Shown here: positions 37,366 through 46,539 of the stretch, one piece after another | Position numbering within the stretch: position 1 is the first letter of the stretch | Layout: each line of letters starts with the position of its first letter | Assembly (NCBI RefSeq): GCF_003403095.1 | Contig: NZ_CP031555.1 | Location: 4,218,001 to 4,282,000 of the forward strand | DNA length: 64,000 nucleotides | Reading direction: 5' to 3' | Source of the DNA: Thalassospira indica | Lineage (GTDB): Bacteria > Pseudomonadota > Alphaproteobacteria > Rhodospirillales > Thalassospiraceae | The notes under the pieces: generated by a model | What the model saw: the letters and a program-made list of their open reading frames with translations, nothing else | Told to the model about the DNA's origin: nothing | Databases searched by the model: none | Position numbers and translations under genes: made by a program

Positions 37366-37662
37366 TCAATAGCCGACAAGCGCCATCCGGACGTCGGTCT
37401 GGATCAGCATGTTGGCAAATTGCAGGATCAGGATCAGGATGATCGGCGAGATATCAATACCGCCAAGGTCGGGCATGATCCGCCGGATCGGGCGCAATGC
37501 CGGTTCGGTGACACGATAGAGGAAATCACCGACCATATAGACGAACCGGTTGTTGGTATTGATCACGTTGAACGCCACAAGCCATGACAGGATTGCAGAT
37601 GCAATCAGCATGAAAATGTAGATACCCACCACAGTGTCAATCAGCCAGAAAATCGCCAGCAT
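37366..37662 (-). CDS. YggT family membrane protein
   Basis: 98 aa with two hydrophobic segments (about 3-30 and 70-92) around the conserved loop [24 protein letters not shown]. Family linked to membrane integrity and cell division loci; exact role unknown. First gene of yggT-DUF167-folD on the minus strand. Confidence 0.93.
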   Translation of the reverse strand: MLAIFWLIDTVVGIYIFMLIASAILSWLVAFNVINTNNRFVYMVGDFLYRVTEPALRPIRRIMPDLGGIDISPIILILILQFANMLIQTDVRMALVGY

Positions 37663-37951
37663 CGCCGCTCCTTACAATCGCCGGGCACATGGACGTTTTG
37701 GGCCCGGAAAGATGTTTGCACGCAGCAAAACCTAGTCGGCAATGGCCGCCAACGCAAGCACACAGCGTTGATTTTGGTTCAATTCGCCCGAAGTTTTCAT
37801 CGCGTTGTGATCATGCTCACCAAAGGTGCTGAAAACTCGGCCCACGAACGCCCTGCCAGAAATTGTCAGGAGATGTCAGTCCCGCCCCGATTACGCCTTG
37901 TATAGAGGCATGCTTCAACGCCAGAATGCCGGTATTCAAGGAGGAACAATC

Positions 37952-38536
37952 ATGCCAAACACCGATCACTCGCGCTGTGGCTGGGCCCTGACCCATGCCG
38001 ACAAACCGTTCTATGTCGACTATCACGACAGCGAATGGGGTGTTCCGGTGCATGATGACTGGCATTTCTTTGAAATGCTGATCCTTGAGGGCGCGCAAGC
38101 CGGCTTGAGCTGGCTGACCATCCTGGCCCGACGCGACACCTATCGCGCGGCTTACGATAATTTCGATGTCGCCAAGGTCGCGGCTTACGACACGACCAAG
38201 CAAGAAGCCCTTCTGGCCGATCCGGGGATTATTCGAAATAAATTAAAAGTCGCGGCGTCTATTCAAAATGCGCAAACATTCCTCAACATCCAGAAAGAGT
38301 TCGGAAGCTTTGATTCCTACATCTGGTCATTTGTTGGCGGAAAGCCGGTAATCAATCACTGGAAAAGCATGTCAGACGTGCCAATCTCGACCGAACTCAG
38401 CGACAAGATTTCCAAGGATCTGAAAAAACGCGGCATGAAGTTTGTCGGCACCACGATCATCTATTCCTTCCTGCAGGCCACCGGTATCGTGATGGATCAC
38501 ACCACCGATTGTTATCGCTACGCCGAGCTTTCCTGA
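37952..38536 (+). CDS. tag: DNA-3-methyladenine glycosylase I (Tag)
   Basis: Removes 3-methyladenine from DNA. Zinc ligands C9 and H25 with H183 and C187 (HTTDC near the end), and the catalytic-region Glu E41 in FFEMLILEGAQAGLSW. 194 aa, start at ATG 37952 behind AAGGAGGAACAAT; 42 upstream codons are open but non-family. Its 3' end overlaps the convergent LacI gene by 19 nt. Confidence 0.95.
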   Translation: MPNTDHSRCGWALTHADKPFYVDYHDSEWGVPVHDDWHFFEMLILEGAQAGLSWLTILARRDTYRAAYDNFDVAKVAAYDTTKQEALLADPGIIRNKLKVAASIQNAQTFLNIQKEFGSFDSYIWSFVGGKPVINHWKSMSDVPISTELSDKISKDLKKRGMKFVGTTIIYSFLQATGIVMDHTTDCYRYAELS

Positions 38537-39570
38537 CTAGACCCACGCAGCAGCAAGCTGGTCTCGAGCATGATGGTTTTGCCCGGCTCGCCGGAAAGGG
38601 CCATTTCAGCCGCCAACCGGCCCTTTTCAACGGAATCCTGATGCATGGTGGTGAGTGGCGGGTCGGTGCGTTCGCCGGCTTGAATGCCATCAAAGCCAAT
38701 GACTTTGAGGTCGCCCGGCATTTTGCGGCCAATGGCACGTGCGGCATCAATGGCGCCGATGGCAATGACATCCGACATGGCGAGAATACCGTCGATCTCT
38801 GGATGGTCCGCGAGGAGCTCGGTCGTCATTTTGGCACTGTGACCGGACTGGTTGTCACATTCGATATGGACAACATCGCTTGCAGCAATCCCGGCAGCCT
38901 CAAGGGCCGTGTGGTAGCCCGCCAAACGTTCGCGGACCACCCGGTGGCTGGCAGCCCCCAGACGGTTGGGACTCATCGGGCCAAAATGGTCATGTTCGGT
39001 TGCCTGCAGCGACAGGATGGCGAATTTCGACGCACCGCAATCCAGCAAATGCTGCGCAGCATTTTTGGCGGCTGCAAAGTCATCAAGCACCACCGTGCCC
39101 GCCGCACCGGCAATGTCGGTATCGATGCTGATCAGCGGCTGATTGCGGCGCTGGATGGCTTTGATGATGTCGTTATTGTCGGAATAGCAATGCACCAGAA
39201 AGGCATCGACCGCGGCATTATTGACCGCCGTAATCGCCTGTTCGGGATTTTCCGCCGAGATGATCATGACATTCACACCATGATGCGCGCATTCGCGCCC
39301 GATCCCGCGCAGCAATTCAATCGCCACCGGATCGCTAAAGGCATATTCCAGATTATCCGGGAAAACGACACCGAGTGCCCCGGCCTTGCCGGTGCGCAGC
39401 ATGCGCGCCATGACATGCGGGCCACGATAACCCAGTTCGCGCGCGGCATCAAAGATGCGTTCGCGGACTTCCGGGCGGACCAGATCGGGCTTACCAAACG
39501 CGTTGGAGGCCGTGCCCTGCGAAACCCCGGCCGCCTTGGCGACATCAAGAAGTTTTACGCGTTTTGCCAT
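38518..39570 (-). CDS. LacI-family transcriptional regulator
   Basis: 350 aa: N-terminal HTH and hinge (VKLLDVAKAAGVSQGTASNAF, residues 5-25; ELGYRGPHVMARMLRTG) and a periplasmic-binding-type effector domain with FDGIQAGERTDPPLTTM near the end. ATG 39570 with AGGCAGG in front is the family start; a further 28 codons are open upstream. No sugar genes adjoin it, so the target is unknown. The HTH has the atypical SQGTASNAF recognition helix (usual VSxxTVSRVL), so the operator may differ from the classic LacI type. Confidence 0.92.
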   Translation of the reverse strand: MAKRVKLLDVAKAAGVSQGTASNAFGKPDLVRPEVRERIFDAARELGYRGPHVMARMLRTGKAGALGVVFPDNLEYAFSDPVAIELLRGIGRECAHHGVNVMIISAENPEQAITAVNNAAVDAFLVHCYSDNNDIIKAIQRRNQPLISIDTDIAGAAGTVVLDDFAAAKNAAQHLLDCGASKFAILSLQATEHDHFGPMSPNRLGAASHRVVRERLAGYHTALEAAGIAASDVVHIECDNQSGHSAKMTTELLADHPEIDGILAMSDVIAIGAIDAARAIGRKMPGDLKVIGFDGIQAGERTDPPLTTMHQDSVEKGRLAAEMALSGEPGKTIMLETSLLLRGSSQESSA

Positions 39571-39675
39571 GCCTGCCTGACCCCCGAAACCGTCATTACC
39601 CGTTTGAATTGGCGACACTATAGCCAGAAGCAGGTACCCACGGCCAGAAGACATTACCCGAGGGAAGGCAACATC

Positions 39676-40287
39676 CTATCGGTTTTCCGGGCGGGTATTG
39701 CGGAAGGTCAGATTGATGCGCGGACCGACCTGACGCGCCGTTTTGGGCAATTGATGCAGCCAGCAATGCTGGGTCGCACCCGACATGATCAGCGCTGAGT
39801 TATGGGGCAGATCAACACTGATGCGATCCCCCGTCTTCTTGTGGCGGAAATGAAAACGGCGTTCCTGCCCGAAGGTCAGGCTGGCAATCACCGGGTTTTC
39901 GCCCAAAACTTCCTCGTCATCGGCATGCCAGGAAACACTGTCCCGCCCATCACGGTACTGGTTGAGCAAGACGGTGTTGAACGCAGCACCCGCCAAATCT
40001 TCGGCCAGTGTGCGCAACGGCGCAACGATCGAGGGAAACGGGCTTGCCGGGTGATAGACACCGCTATAGCGATAAGCGACCTCGCCATACCAGGCGGTCA
40101 GGCGCGGAACCGGGATTTCCTTGCCATGGATTTTGGCTGTTTCCTGTTGCCAGACGATGTTGCTTTGAAGTCGGGCAAAGGTCTTGTCGGCTTCATCATC
40201 AGCCATGATGTCACGCAGCAACAGCACTTCGCCGTCAAAGGGCAAAAGGTTGCGTGGTGGTTCATTGGCAAACAGATCGCCGGTCAT
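39676..40287 (-). CDS. alkB: AlkB-type 2-oxoglutarate/Fe(II) dioxygenase
   Basis: Oxidative demethylation of 1-methyladenine and 3-methylcytosine in DNA or RNA. Iron ligands H121, D123 (WHADDE) and H174 (ATQHCW); 2-oxoglutarate site R190-x-N-x-T-x-R196. 203 aa from ATG 40287; the frame is open 19 codons upstream. The short length resembles human ALKBH2/3-type and many bacterial groups rather than E. coli AlkB, and an RNA substrate is possible. Confidence 0.9.
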   Translation of the reverse strand: MTGDLFANEPPRNLLPFDGEVLLLRDIMADDEADKTFARLQSNIVWQQETAKIHGKEIPVPRLTAWYGEVAYRYSGVYHPASPFPSIVAPLRTLAEDLAGAAFNTVLLNQYRDGRDSVSWHADDEEVLGENPVIASLTFGQERRFHFRHKKTGDRISVDLPHNSALIMSGATQHCWLHQLPKTARQVGPRINLTFRNTRPENR

Positions 40288-40382
40288 GATTTTCCCCGGA
40301 ATGCAGATTGCCAAAGACCTAGGATGAAAGATCAGGAAACTCAAGCCACAGTTCGCTGATATATGCGTTTTTCCAGCAGCTT

Positions 40383-41834
40383 CTAGCCGTTCACCAAAGC
40401 CACGCCTGCCTCACTGGCATAACGTTCGACGTCTTCGACACTCAAACCCGCCGCGCTATAGAGATTGATGGTTTCAAGCTCAAGATCGGTTTCGGAATCG
40501 GCAAGCGATTGCAGCGACGTGGTCAGGCTGCGCTGGGAATCAAGCACGTCAAGAAAATCCGAGAGCCCCTGAACATAGCGCACGCGCGATTGTTCAAAGG
40601 CTTCGCGGTGATATTGCACCGATGCGATCAGGGAATCGCGCTGTGCCACCGCGCCGACGTAGCCGTAAATCGCACTTTCAACTTCCTCAATCGCGTTCAG
40701 AAGTGTCTGGCGATAGGTGAGGAAGGCTTGTTCTGCCTCTTCCTCGGCAACGGTGATATTGGCCCGACGTTCACCGCCATCATAAAGGGTCGCATCAATC
40801 AGCGCCCCGATGGCGGCCATGGCGGTGCGGACAATCGGGCCAGTGCCGTAGCCGGTCACGCCAAGCGCCAATGACCCATCAAGGGACAATTCCGGATAGA
40901 GCGTTGCGGTTTCCACCCCGATTTGCGAAGTCGCGGAAATCAGGGCCAGTTCGGCTGCGCGCACGTCCGGGCGACGGCGCAGCAAATCGGCCGGGATGCC
41001 GATTGGCGGGCTGCTTTGAAATTCCGGCAGGGGCGATGCATCGAGCAAAAGGTCGCGATGGGTGCCCGGCTGCGCACCAACCAGAATGGAGATCGCATTG
41101 ATCGAACGATCAATGGTGGTTTGCAGGACCGGGACGGTGGCCTCAAGATCGGCGACCTCGGCCCGGGCACGTGACAGATCGAGCTCGGAGCCAAGACCGG
41201 TCTGTAAGCGCACCTGCACGATGTTGCTGGTCTGGCGTTGCAGATCAAGCGAGTCCTGCAAAAGCGCCAAACGCCGCTGTGCCCCGCGCAGTTCAATATA
41301 GTTCGTGATGATATCGGCAATCATCGTGCGATAGACATCTTCGCGCAGATAGACCTGCTGCAGGTAATCTGCCTCGGCGACTTCTTCCTCACGCGTCTGA
41401 CCACCCCAGATATCGGCCGTCCACGAGAAATCGATACCCGCGCCATAACCAATATCTGAAACCTGATCACCACTGGCACGGCTAGACGTCGACCGGCTGG
41501 CCGATCCATCCATGGACGCGCCGACCTGCGGCCCATTCGCCCCGGCAACACCGCGTGCGGTTGCCGCCGCCGCACGGATGCGGCTGATCGCGATCTGCAG
41601 ATCGATATTGTTGTCGACCCCCTCATTAATCAGACCATTTAAAACCGGGTCCGTGGTGCTTTCCCACCAGCGGCCCTGTTGGTTCTGATTGACGGCAATC
41701 ACCGGGATTTCCGGGGTATAGGCGCCGACCAGATCAAAGCTTGGTGCGGTGTAATCCGGCCCGACAGATTGACATCCGGCCAGCGCAAGCAGAAGGGCAA
41801 GTCCCGAAACGGCAGAAATGTGAGGATTATTCAT
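40383..41834 (-). CDS. RND efflux outer membrane lipoprotein (NodT/OprM family)
   Basis: TolC-like exit duct. Lipoprotein signal peptide with lipobox LALAGC (Cys at about residue 21, then QSVGPDYTAP, the family hallmark), two OEP repeats, and PADLLRRRPDVRAAELAL near the middle. 483 aa. It starts 1 nt beyond the RND pump stop, so it is coupled to it; the frame upstream of ATG 41834 lies inside the pump gene. Confidence 0.94.
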   Translation of the reverse strand: MNNPHISAVSGLALLLALAGCQSVGPDYTAPSFDLVGAYTPEIPVIAVNQNQQGRWWESTTDPVLNGLINEGVDNNIDLQIAISRIRAAAATARGVAGANGPQVGASMDGSASRSTSSRASGDQVSDIGYGAGIDFSWTADIWGGQTREEEVAEADYLQQVYLREDVYRTMIADIITNYIELRGAQRRLALLQDSLDLQRQTSNIVQVRLQTGLGSELDLSRARAEVADLEATVPVLQTTIDRSINAISILVGAQPGTHRDLLLDASPLPEFQSSPPIGIPADLLRRRPDVRAAELALISATSQIGVETATLYPELSLDGSLALGVTGYGTGPIVRTAMAAIGALIDATLYDGGERRANITVAEEEAEQAFLTYRQTLLNAIEEVESAIYGYVGAVAQRDSLIASVQYHREAFEQSRVRYVQGLSDFLDVLDSQRSLTTSLQSLADSETDLELETINLYSAAGLSVEDVERYASEAGVALVNG

Positions 41835-41835
41835 A

Positions 41836-44800
41836 TTATTTCGCACTTCCTTGAAGACCATCACTTCTGGGCTCATTGGCGACATGTGATGCGGCTTCAC
41901 CATGATCGGGAATGGCTTCTGCGGCGCGCAACTGGCTTTGCAGTTTCTTGCCACCATCGGCACGGGCAGAGACAAGCGGGGCCAGCAGTAAATACAATAC
42001 CGGAGTCAGGAACAGGGTAAAGACCGTGGCAAAACCAAGACCGCCAAACACCACCCAGCCGATGGCAGCGCGGGCCTCTGCCCCGGCGCCGGAGCCAAGA
42101 ACAAGTGGCAAGCCGCCCAGAACGGTCGAGATCATGGTCATCATGATCGGCCGCAGACGCACCATGGCCGCATCATGGACGGCTTCACGCACGGACTTAC
42201 CTGCATCGCGCAGCTGATCGGCAAATTCGACAACCAGAATGCCATTTTTGGCCATCAGCCCGACCAGCATCACCAACCCGATCTGGCTATAGATATTGAC
42301 CGAAGTTCCACTGAGCGCCAGCGCATAGATCGCCGCCGCCAAACCAAACGGCACGGTCAGCACCACCACAAGCGCGGATGTGAAGCTTTCGAACTGTGCG
42401 GCCAGAACCAGAAGGACCACAAGAACCGCAATCAGGAAGGTAATCTGCACATCATTGGCGGTTTCACCAAGCGCTGCCGCATTGCCAAGAAAGAGGATAC
42501 CAACACCGGGGGGCAGCAACTGATCGCCAACCGTGTTCACATCCTCGACCGCCGCGGCCAGCGTATAGCCCGGTGCCAGATTGGCCGAAATGGTGACAGC
42601 GCGTTGCTGGCCTTCGCGTTCAAGTTCGGAGGCAACAGCTTCCTCAGTGAGCGTAATAACGGAAGACAGCGGCAGAACCCGACCGTTGGTGCCCGTGACA
42701 AACAGGTTTTCAAGATCCGACGGGTCATTGATGCTGCCAAGCGCACTGCGCAGCTTGATCGGCACATTCTCGTCATCGACATTGATTTCGGTGACTTCAT
42801 ACCCCTCGATCATTGCACGAAGGGTGGTATCAAGTTCCTCGATCGGGATGCCCAGATCAAAGGCGCGCTTGCGGTCAATATTAACCAGAAGCTGTGGCTG
42901 GGTGGTTTGATAGGACACCCGAAGGCCCGTGAGGCCAGGGTAGTTTGCCTCAATCTCCTGCTGCATGGCGCGGGCATTTTCAGCCAGCGTACGATAGCTT
43001 GTCCCGGTCAGGGCAAATTCAAGCCCCTCGCCCGTGCCACCACGCAGCCCCAGACTGTTGGGCTTCCAGATATAGGCCTGCACACCCGGAAGGGCGTTCA
43101 AGTCGCCGCGGATGGAAGCGGTAATTTCCTGTTGTGAGCGCGCACGTTCTTCCCACGGTTTCAGCGGCGCAATCACCAGTGCACGGTTCGGATCCCACAG
43201 GCCGACAATGGTGTAGATGTTATAGGCATCGCCCGCCTCGACCACCGGGCGCAGGATATTTTCAACCGCTTCGACCTGACGATCCATATAGTCAATCCCA
43301 ACGCCATCCGGCCCACGCATGGAAACCAGAATGCGTCCGCGATCCTCGTCAGGCAGGAGTTCCTGCGTGACACTGGTATAGACGCCAATGGCCGTTCCAC
43401 CCGCAACGATACAAACCATCAGGGTGATCATCGGGCTGCCAAGGGCGGCCTCAAGAATACGGCGATAGATCCCGGCACAGAAGAACCCGAAACGTTCCAG
43501 CATATTGGGTGCGTCATCGGTTTTGCCATCGTGGGGATCGATATGTTTAAGCCGTGATGCCAGCATCGGGCACAGCGACAGGGCCACGAAGGATGACACC
43601 GCCACCGCAAAGGCCAGAACGAAACCGAATTCGCGGAACAAACGCCCGGCGGTGCTGGGCAGGAAGGATATCGGCACGAAAACCGAAATCAGTGTCAGCG
43701 TTGTTGCAATCACGGCAAAGAACACCTGCCGCGAGCCCAACACCGCGGCGGCCATAGAACCCAGCCCCTGATGTCGGCGGCGCTGGATGTTTTCAAGCAC
43801 GACAATGGCGTCATCGACAATCATGCCGGTTGCGAGAACAAGCGCGAGAAGGGTCAGGATATTGATCGAAAAGCCCATCGCCCAGATCGCTGCCACCGTA
43901 CCAATCAGGGCGATTGGAATGGTGATGGTCGGGATCAGGGTCGCGGTAAAGGATCTGAGGAACAGATACAGCACTGCTATGACAATGACGATGGCAAGAC
44001 CGAGACTATAGATCACTTCCCACAGCGCACCTTCGATAAAGACCGCGTCGTCGGAGTTCACGAAAACATCCAGATCATCATATTGATCGTTAAGGCGTTC
44101 AACGACATCGCGCACGCCGTTGGAAATCGCAATCGTGTTTGATTGTGCCTGACGGGTGATGGAAAGCCCGATCACGGTGCGACCATTCAGCCGCACATAG
44201 GATGATGCATCATCCGGGCCGTAATAGATATCGGCAACATCGCCCATCTGCACACCATCGCGCACCAGCATCTGGTTCAGTCTGTCGACTTCCCAGACGG
44301 ATGCATCGGCACGGACAAACAATTTCTGATCGGATGATTCAAAACTGCCGGCGGGAATATCAAACTGGGCTGTGCGCAGAAGGTCCGCGACATCCTGAAC
44401 CGACAGGCCGTAACTTGCCATGCGAAGCGGGTCGATGCGCACATGCAAAACGCGTTCGCGATCCCCGTTGACACCGACCTCGGCCACGCCGGGCACAGAC
44501 AGCAAGGACGGGCTGATCTGGTCTTCGACGATGTTGGCGAGTTCTTCCTCGGTCAGGCTGTTGCTGACAACCGCAATGCGCATGATCGCACTGGCATCGG
44601 CATCGGCCTTGACCACGCGGACGTTTTCCACCCCGTCGGGCAGGCTGCGTTCCGCACGGCTGATGGCTTCGCGGATGTCGCTGGCGGCATCGTTGATTTC
44701 AACATCCGGGTAAAATTCGATGCGAATGCGGGCGTTGGCCTCTTCGCTTTGCGAACTGATTTCCTTGATGCCACTGACACGCGATGCCGCACTTTCGATG

Positions 44801-45027
44801 ATCCCGGTGACTTCGGAATCAACCGTTTCCGGCGATGCGCCGTCATAGTCGGCGGTCACGGTGATGGTCGGGCGGTCGACATTGGGCAGTTCGCGAATTT
44901 CCACACCCAGCATCGCGGCAAGACCGGCCAGGATGATCAGCATCGACACCACACTGATCAGAACAGGGCGTCGGATACTTAGCGATGCAAGGTCGTTATG
45001 ATCGTGATTTTCGCTTCCTGTCGTCAT
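41836..45027 (-). CDS. RND efflux transporter, inner membrane pump
   Basis: Proton-driven AcrB/MexF-like pump of 1063 aa. N-terminal helix SIRRPVLISVVSMLIILAGL, two large periplasmic loops, a TM4 Asp pair in ATGMIVDDAIVVLENI, and AKNGILVVEFADQLR in the second half. The N-terminus carries a short extra MTTGSENHDHND. Central gene of adaptor-pump-channel. Substrates cannot be predicted. Confidence 0.95.
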   Translation of the reverse strand: MTTGSENHDHNDLASLSIRRPVLISVVSMLIILAGLAAMLGVEIRELPNVDRPTITVTADYDGASPETVDSEVTGIIESAASRVSGIKEISSQSEEANARIRIEFYPDVEINDAASDIREAISRAERSLPDGVENVRVVKADADASAIMRIAVVSNSLTEEELANIVEDQISPSLLSVPGVAEVGVNGDRERVLHVRIDPLRMASYGLSVQDVADLLRTAQFDIPAGSFESSDQKLFVRADASVWEVDRLNQMLVRDGVQMGDVADIYYGPDDASSYVRLNGRTVIGLSITRQAQSNTIAISNGVRDVVERLNDQYDDLDVFVNSDDAVFIEGALWEVIYSLGLAIVIVIAVLYLFLRSFTATLIPTITIPIALIGTVAAIWAMGFSINILTLLALVLATGMIVDDAIVVLENIQRRRHQGLGSMAAAVLGSRQVFFAVIATTLTLISVFVPISFLPSTAGRLFREFGFVLAFAVAVSSFVALSLCPMLASRLKHIDPHDGKTDDAPNMLERFGFFCAGIYRRILEAALGSPMITLMVCIVAGGTAIGVYTSVTQELLPDEDRGRILVSMRGPDGVGIDYMDRQVEAVENILRPVVEAGDAYNIYTIVGLWDPNRALVIAPLKPWEERARSQQEITASIRGDLNALPGVQAYIWKPNSLGLRGGTGEGLEFALTGTSYRTLAENARAMQQEIEANYPGLTGLRVSYQTTQPQLLVNIDRKRAFDLGIPIEELDTTLRAMIEGYEVTEINVDDENVPIKLRSALGSINDPSDLENLFVTGTNGRVLPLSSVITLTEEAVASELEREGQQRAVTISANLAPGYTLAAAVEDVNTVGDQLLPPGVGILFLGNAAALGETANDVQITFLIAVLVVLLVLAAQFESFTSALVVVLTVPFGLAAAIYALALSGTSVNIYSQIGLVMLVGLMAKNGILVVEFADQLRDAGKSVREAVHDAAMVRLRPIMMTMISTVLGGLPLVLGSGAGAEARAAIGWVVFGGLGFATVFTLFLTPVLYLLLAPLVSARADGGKKLQSQLRAAEAIPDHGEAASHVANEPRSDGLQGSAK

Positions 45028-45029
45028 GA

Positions 45030-46196
45030 TCAGGACCCCTCGCCAGCGCCTTCGCGGGTGGCAACGCCGCCCGCATCCGACGGCGCATTTTCAGGCGCGG
45101 GGTTATCACCGCGAATGGTTGCCGAAACAGTCCGGCCCGGACGCAGACGCAAGACACCCTCGACCACGACCAGATCGCCCTCGGCAATCCCGCCATCCAG
45201 AAGGATCCGGCCATTGGTCCGTTTCACAACACGGACGGGAACGCGCGAGACCTTGTCTTCATCGTCGATCCGCCAGACATAGGTGCCTTCATCGCCCCAC
45301 AGGACCGAGATTTCGGCAACTGCGGGATATTGTTTGCCTTCGATATCGACATAAACCGCAAAGGACATCCCGGCGAGCAGGCGACTATTGGGGTTTGGCA
45401 CCCGGGCGCGTACGGCAAAGGTGCGGCTTTCGGGATCGATGCGGCTACCAATAGACTCAACCACACCGGTGAATTCTTCGCCCGGCAGGCTCCAGGTTTC
45501 AACCCGGACCGACTGGCCGGGACGGACATTGTCAAACCGGGTTTCGGCAACTTCGAAATCGACCAGAATGCTATCGATGTTATCAAGCGTCACGATGGCG
45601 GTGGAACTGTCAACACGGTCGCCGGCCTCAACCTGCGGAATGCCGACGATGCCATCAAACGGCGCCAGAATGGTGCGATCGGCCAAATTGACCTCTGCCT
45701 GATCAAGGGCGATGCGGGCCTCGGCCAGGGCGGTGCGGGCACTGTCAACTTCGCTTTCGGCAACGGCACCCAGCGGGCGGGCCTTTTCATAGCGGGCAAG
45801 AAGTTGTTCGGCATCGCGGGCCTGAACAGCAGCAAGATCGCGGGCAAGGCGTTCGCGATCAGAGTCCAGAATGACAAGAACCTGTCCTTCGGTCACCTTG
45901 TCACCGGCGCGTACAAGCACATCTGCAACTTCGCCCGACACGGCTGGATAAATCGAAACACCCAGGGCCGATTTGCCCGTGCCGACCGCTTCGACAACGG
46001 TCTTTTCATCCATCAGGCTGGCATATTCGGCAATGACCGGAAGACTGCGTTCGCCGCCACCGCGCTGCCCGGTGCTTGCGGGTTGCGCATCGGGCGCGAT
46101 TAACGCCGTGATGTCGTCTTTGGCAAAGATATAGGCAGAGGCCGCAACAACAATCAGTGCAACACCTGCGATCAGAAGCGTTGATTTACGCGCCAT
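45030..46196 (-). CDS. RND efflux periplasmic adaptor (membrane fusion protein)
   Basis: 388 aa: signal anchor (STLLIAGVALIVVAASAYIFA), lipoyl halves (VSGEVADVLVRAGDKVTEGQVLVIL near 85-110; ILAPFDGIVGIPQVEAGDRV near 175), a coiled-coil hairpin between them, and a beta-barrel. The C-terminus is low-complexity (PAPENAPSDAGG). ATG 46196 or GTG 46199 both fit. First gene of the operon. Confidence 0.93.
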   Translation of the reverse strand: MARKSTLLIAGVALIVVAASAYIFAKDDITALIAPDAQPASTGQRGGGERSLPVIAEYASLMDEKTVVEAVGTGKSALGVSIYPAVSGEVADVLVRAGDKVTEGQVLVILDSDRERLARDLAAVQARDAEQLLARYEKARPLGAVAESEVDSARTALAEARIALDQAEVNLADRTILAPFDGIVGIPQVEAGDRVDSSTAIVTLDNIDSILVDFEVAETRFDNVRPGQSVRVETWSLPGEEFTGVVESIGSRIDPESRTFAVRARVPNPNSRLLAGMSFAVYVDIEGKQYPAVAEISVLWGDEGTYVWRIDDEDKVSRVPVRVVKRTNGRILLDGGIAEGDLVVVEGVLRLRPGRTVSATIRGDNPAPENAPSDAGGVATREGAGEGS

Positions 46197-46251
46197 CACA
46201 TTGATACTTCCAAGTCGGGCTGACCAAACAACCTTACTGCAAATGACACTG

Positions 46252-46266
46252 TTCCCGTGCCGGGAA
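46252..46266. promoter_or_regulatory. Candidate operator of the RND efflux operon
   Basis: TTCCCG-TGC-CGGGAA, a perfect 15-bp interrupted palindrome about 55 bp upstream of the adaptor start. No TetR or MarR gene is adjacent, so the regulator would be elsewhere. Confidence 0.45.
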
Positions 46267-46452
46267 AGTGCCGGTATTTCAATTCAGTACCGAATAGTAG
46301 GCTTTATGCTTTTGATGAAATACCGTTGCCCCGAACGATATTGCAACCCGCCAGTGAGAACCACACAAAAAGTGTATCAGAAACGTCGCAGTTTGTATCT
46401 TAACTGCTGACAAATCCTGCGTTTTGCGCCGATAGCACTGAGCAAATGCATT

Positions 46453-46493
46453 AGGCCTGCACACCCTCTATACGGTGCGCAGGCCTTTGTTGT
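46453..46493. terminator. Strong hairpin downstream of the chemoreceptor gene
   Basis: AGGCCTGCACACC / GGTGCGCAGGCCT with one A-C mismatch, then TTGTTGTT on the + strand. Position suggests it ends the chemoreceptor transcript on the - strand, but no T run is there. Confidence 0.5.
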
Positions 46494-46539
46494 TCAATTT
46501 TGAATTTCAGCGGCGAAACCGCGGGCCGGTGCAGGTAAA

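Larger units (their letters stand above)
46197..46539. other. Intergenic region upstream of the RND operon
   Basis: 343 nt without a supportable gene. It contains TTCCCG-TGC-CGGGAA (46252-46266), CGGTA-N11-TACCG (about 46276-46296) and the strong hairpin at 46453-46486. AT-richer than the flanking coding DNA. Confidence 0.5.
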
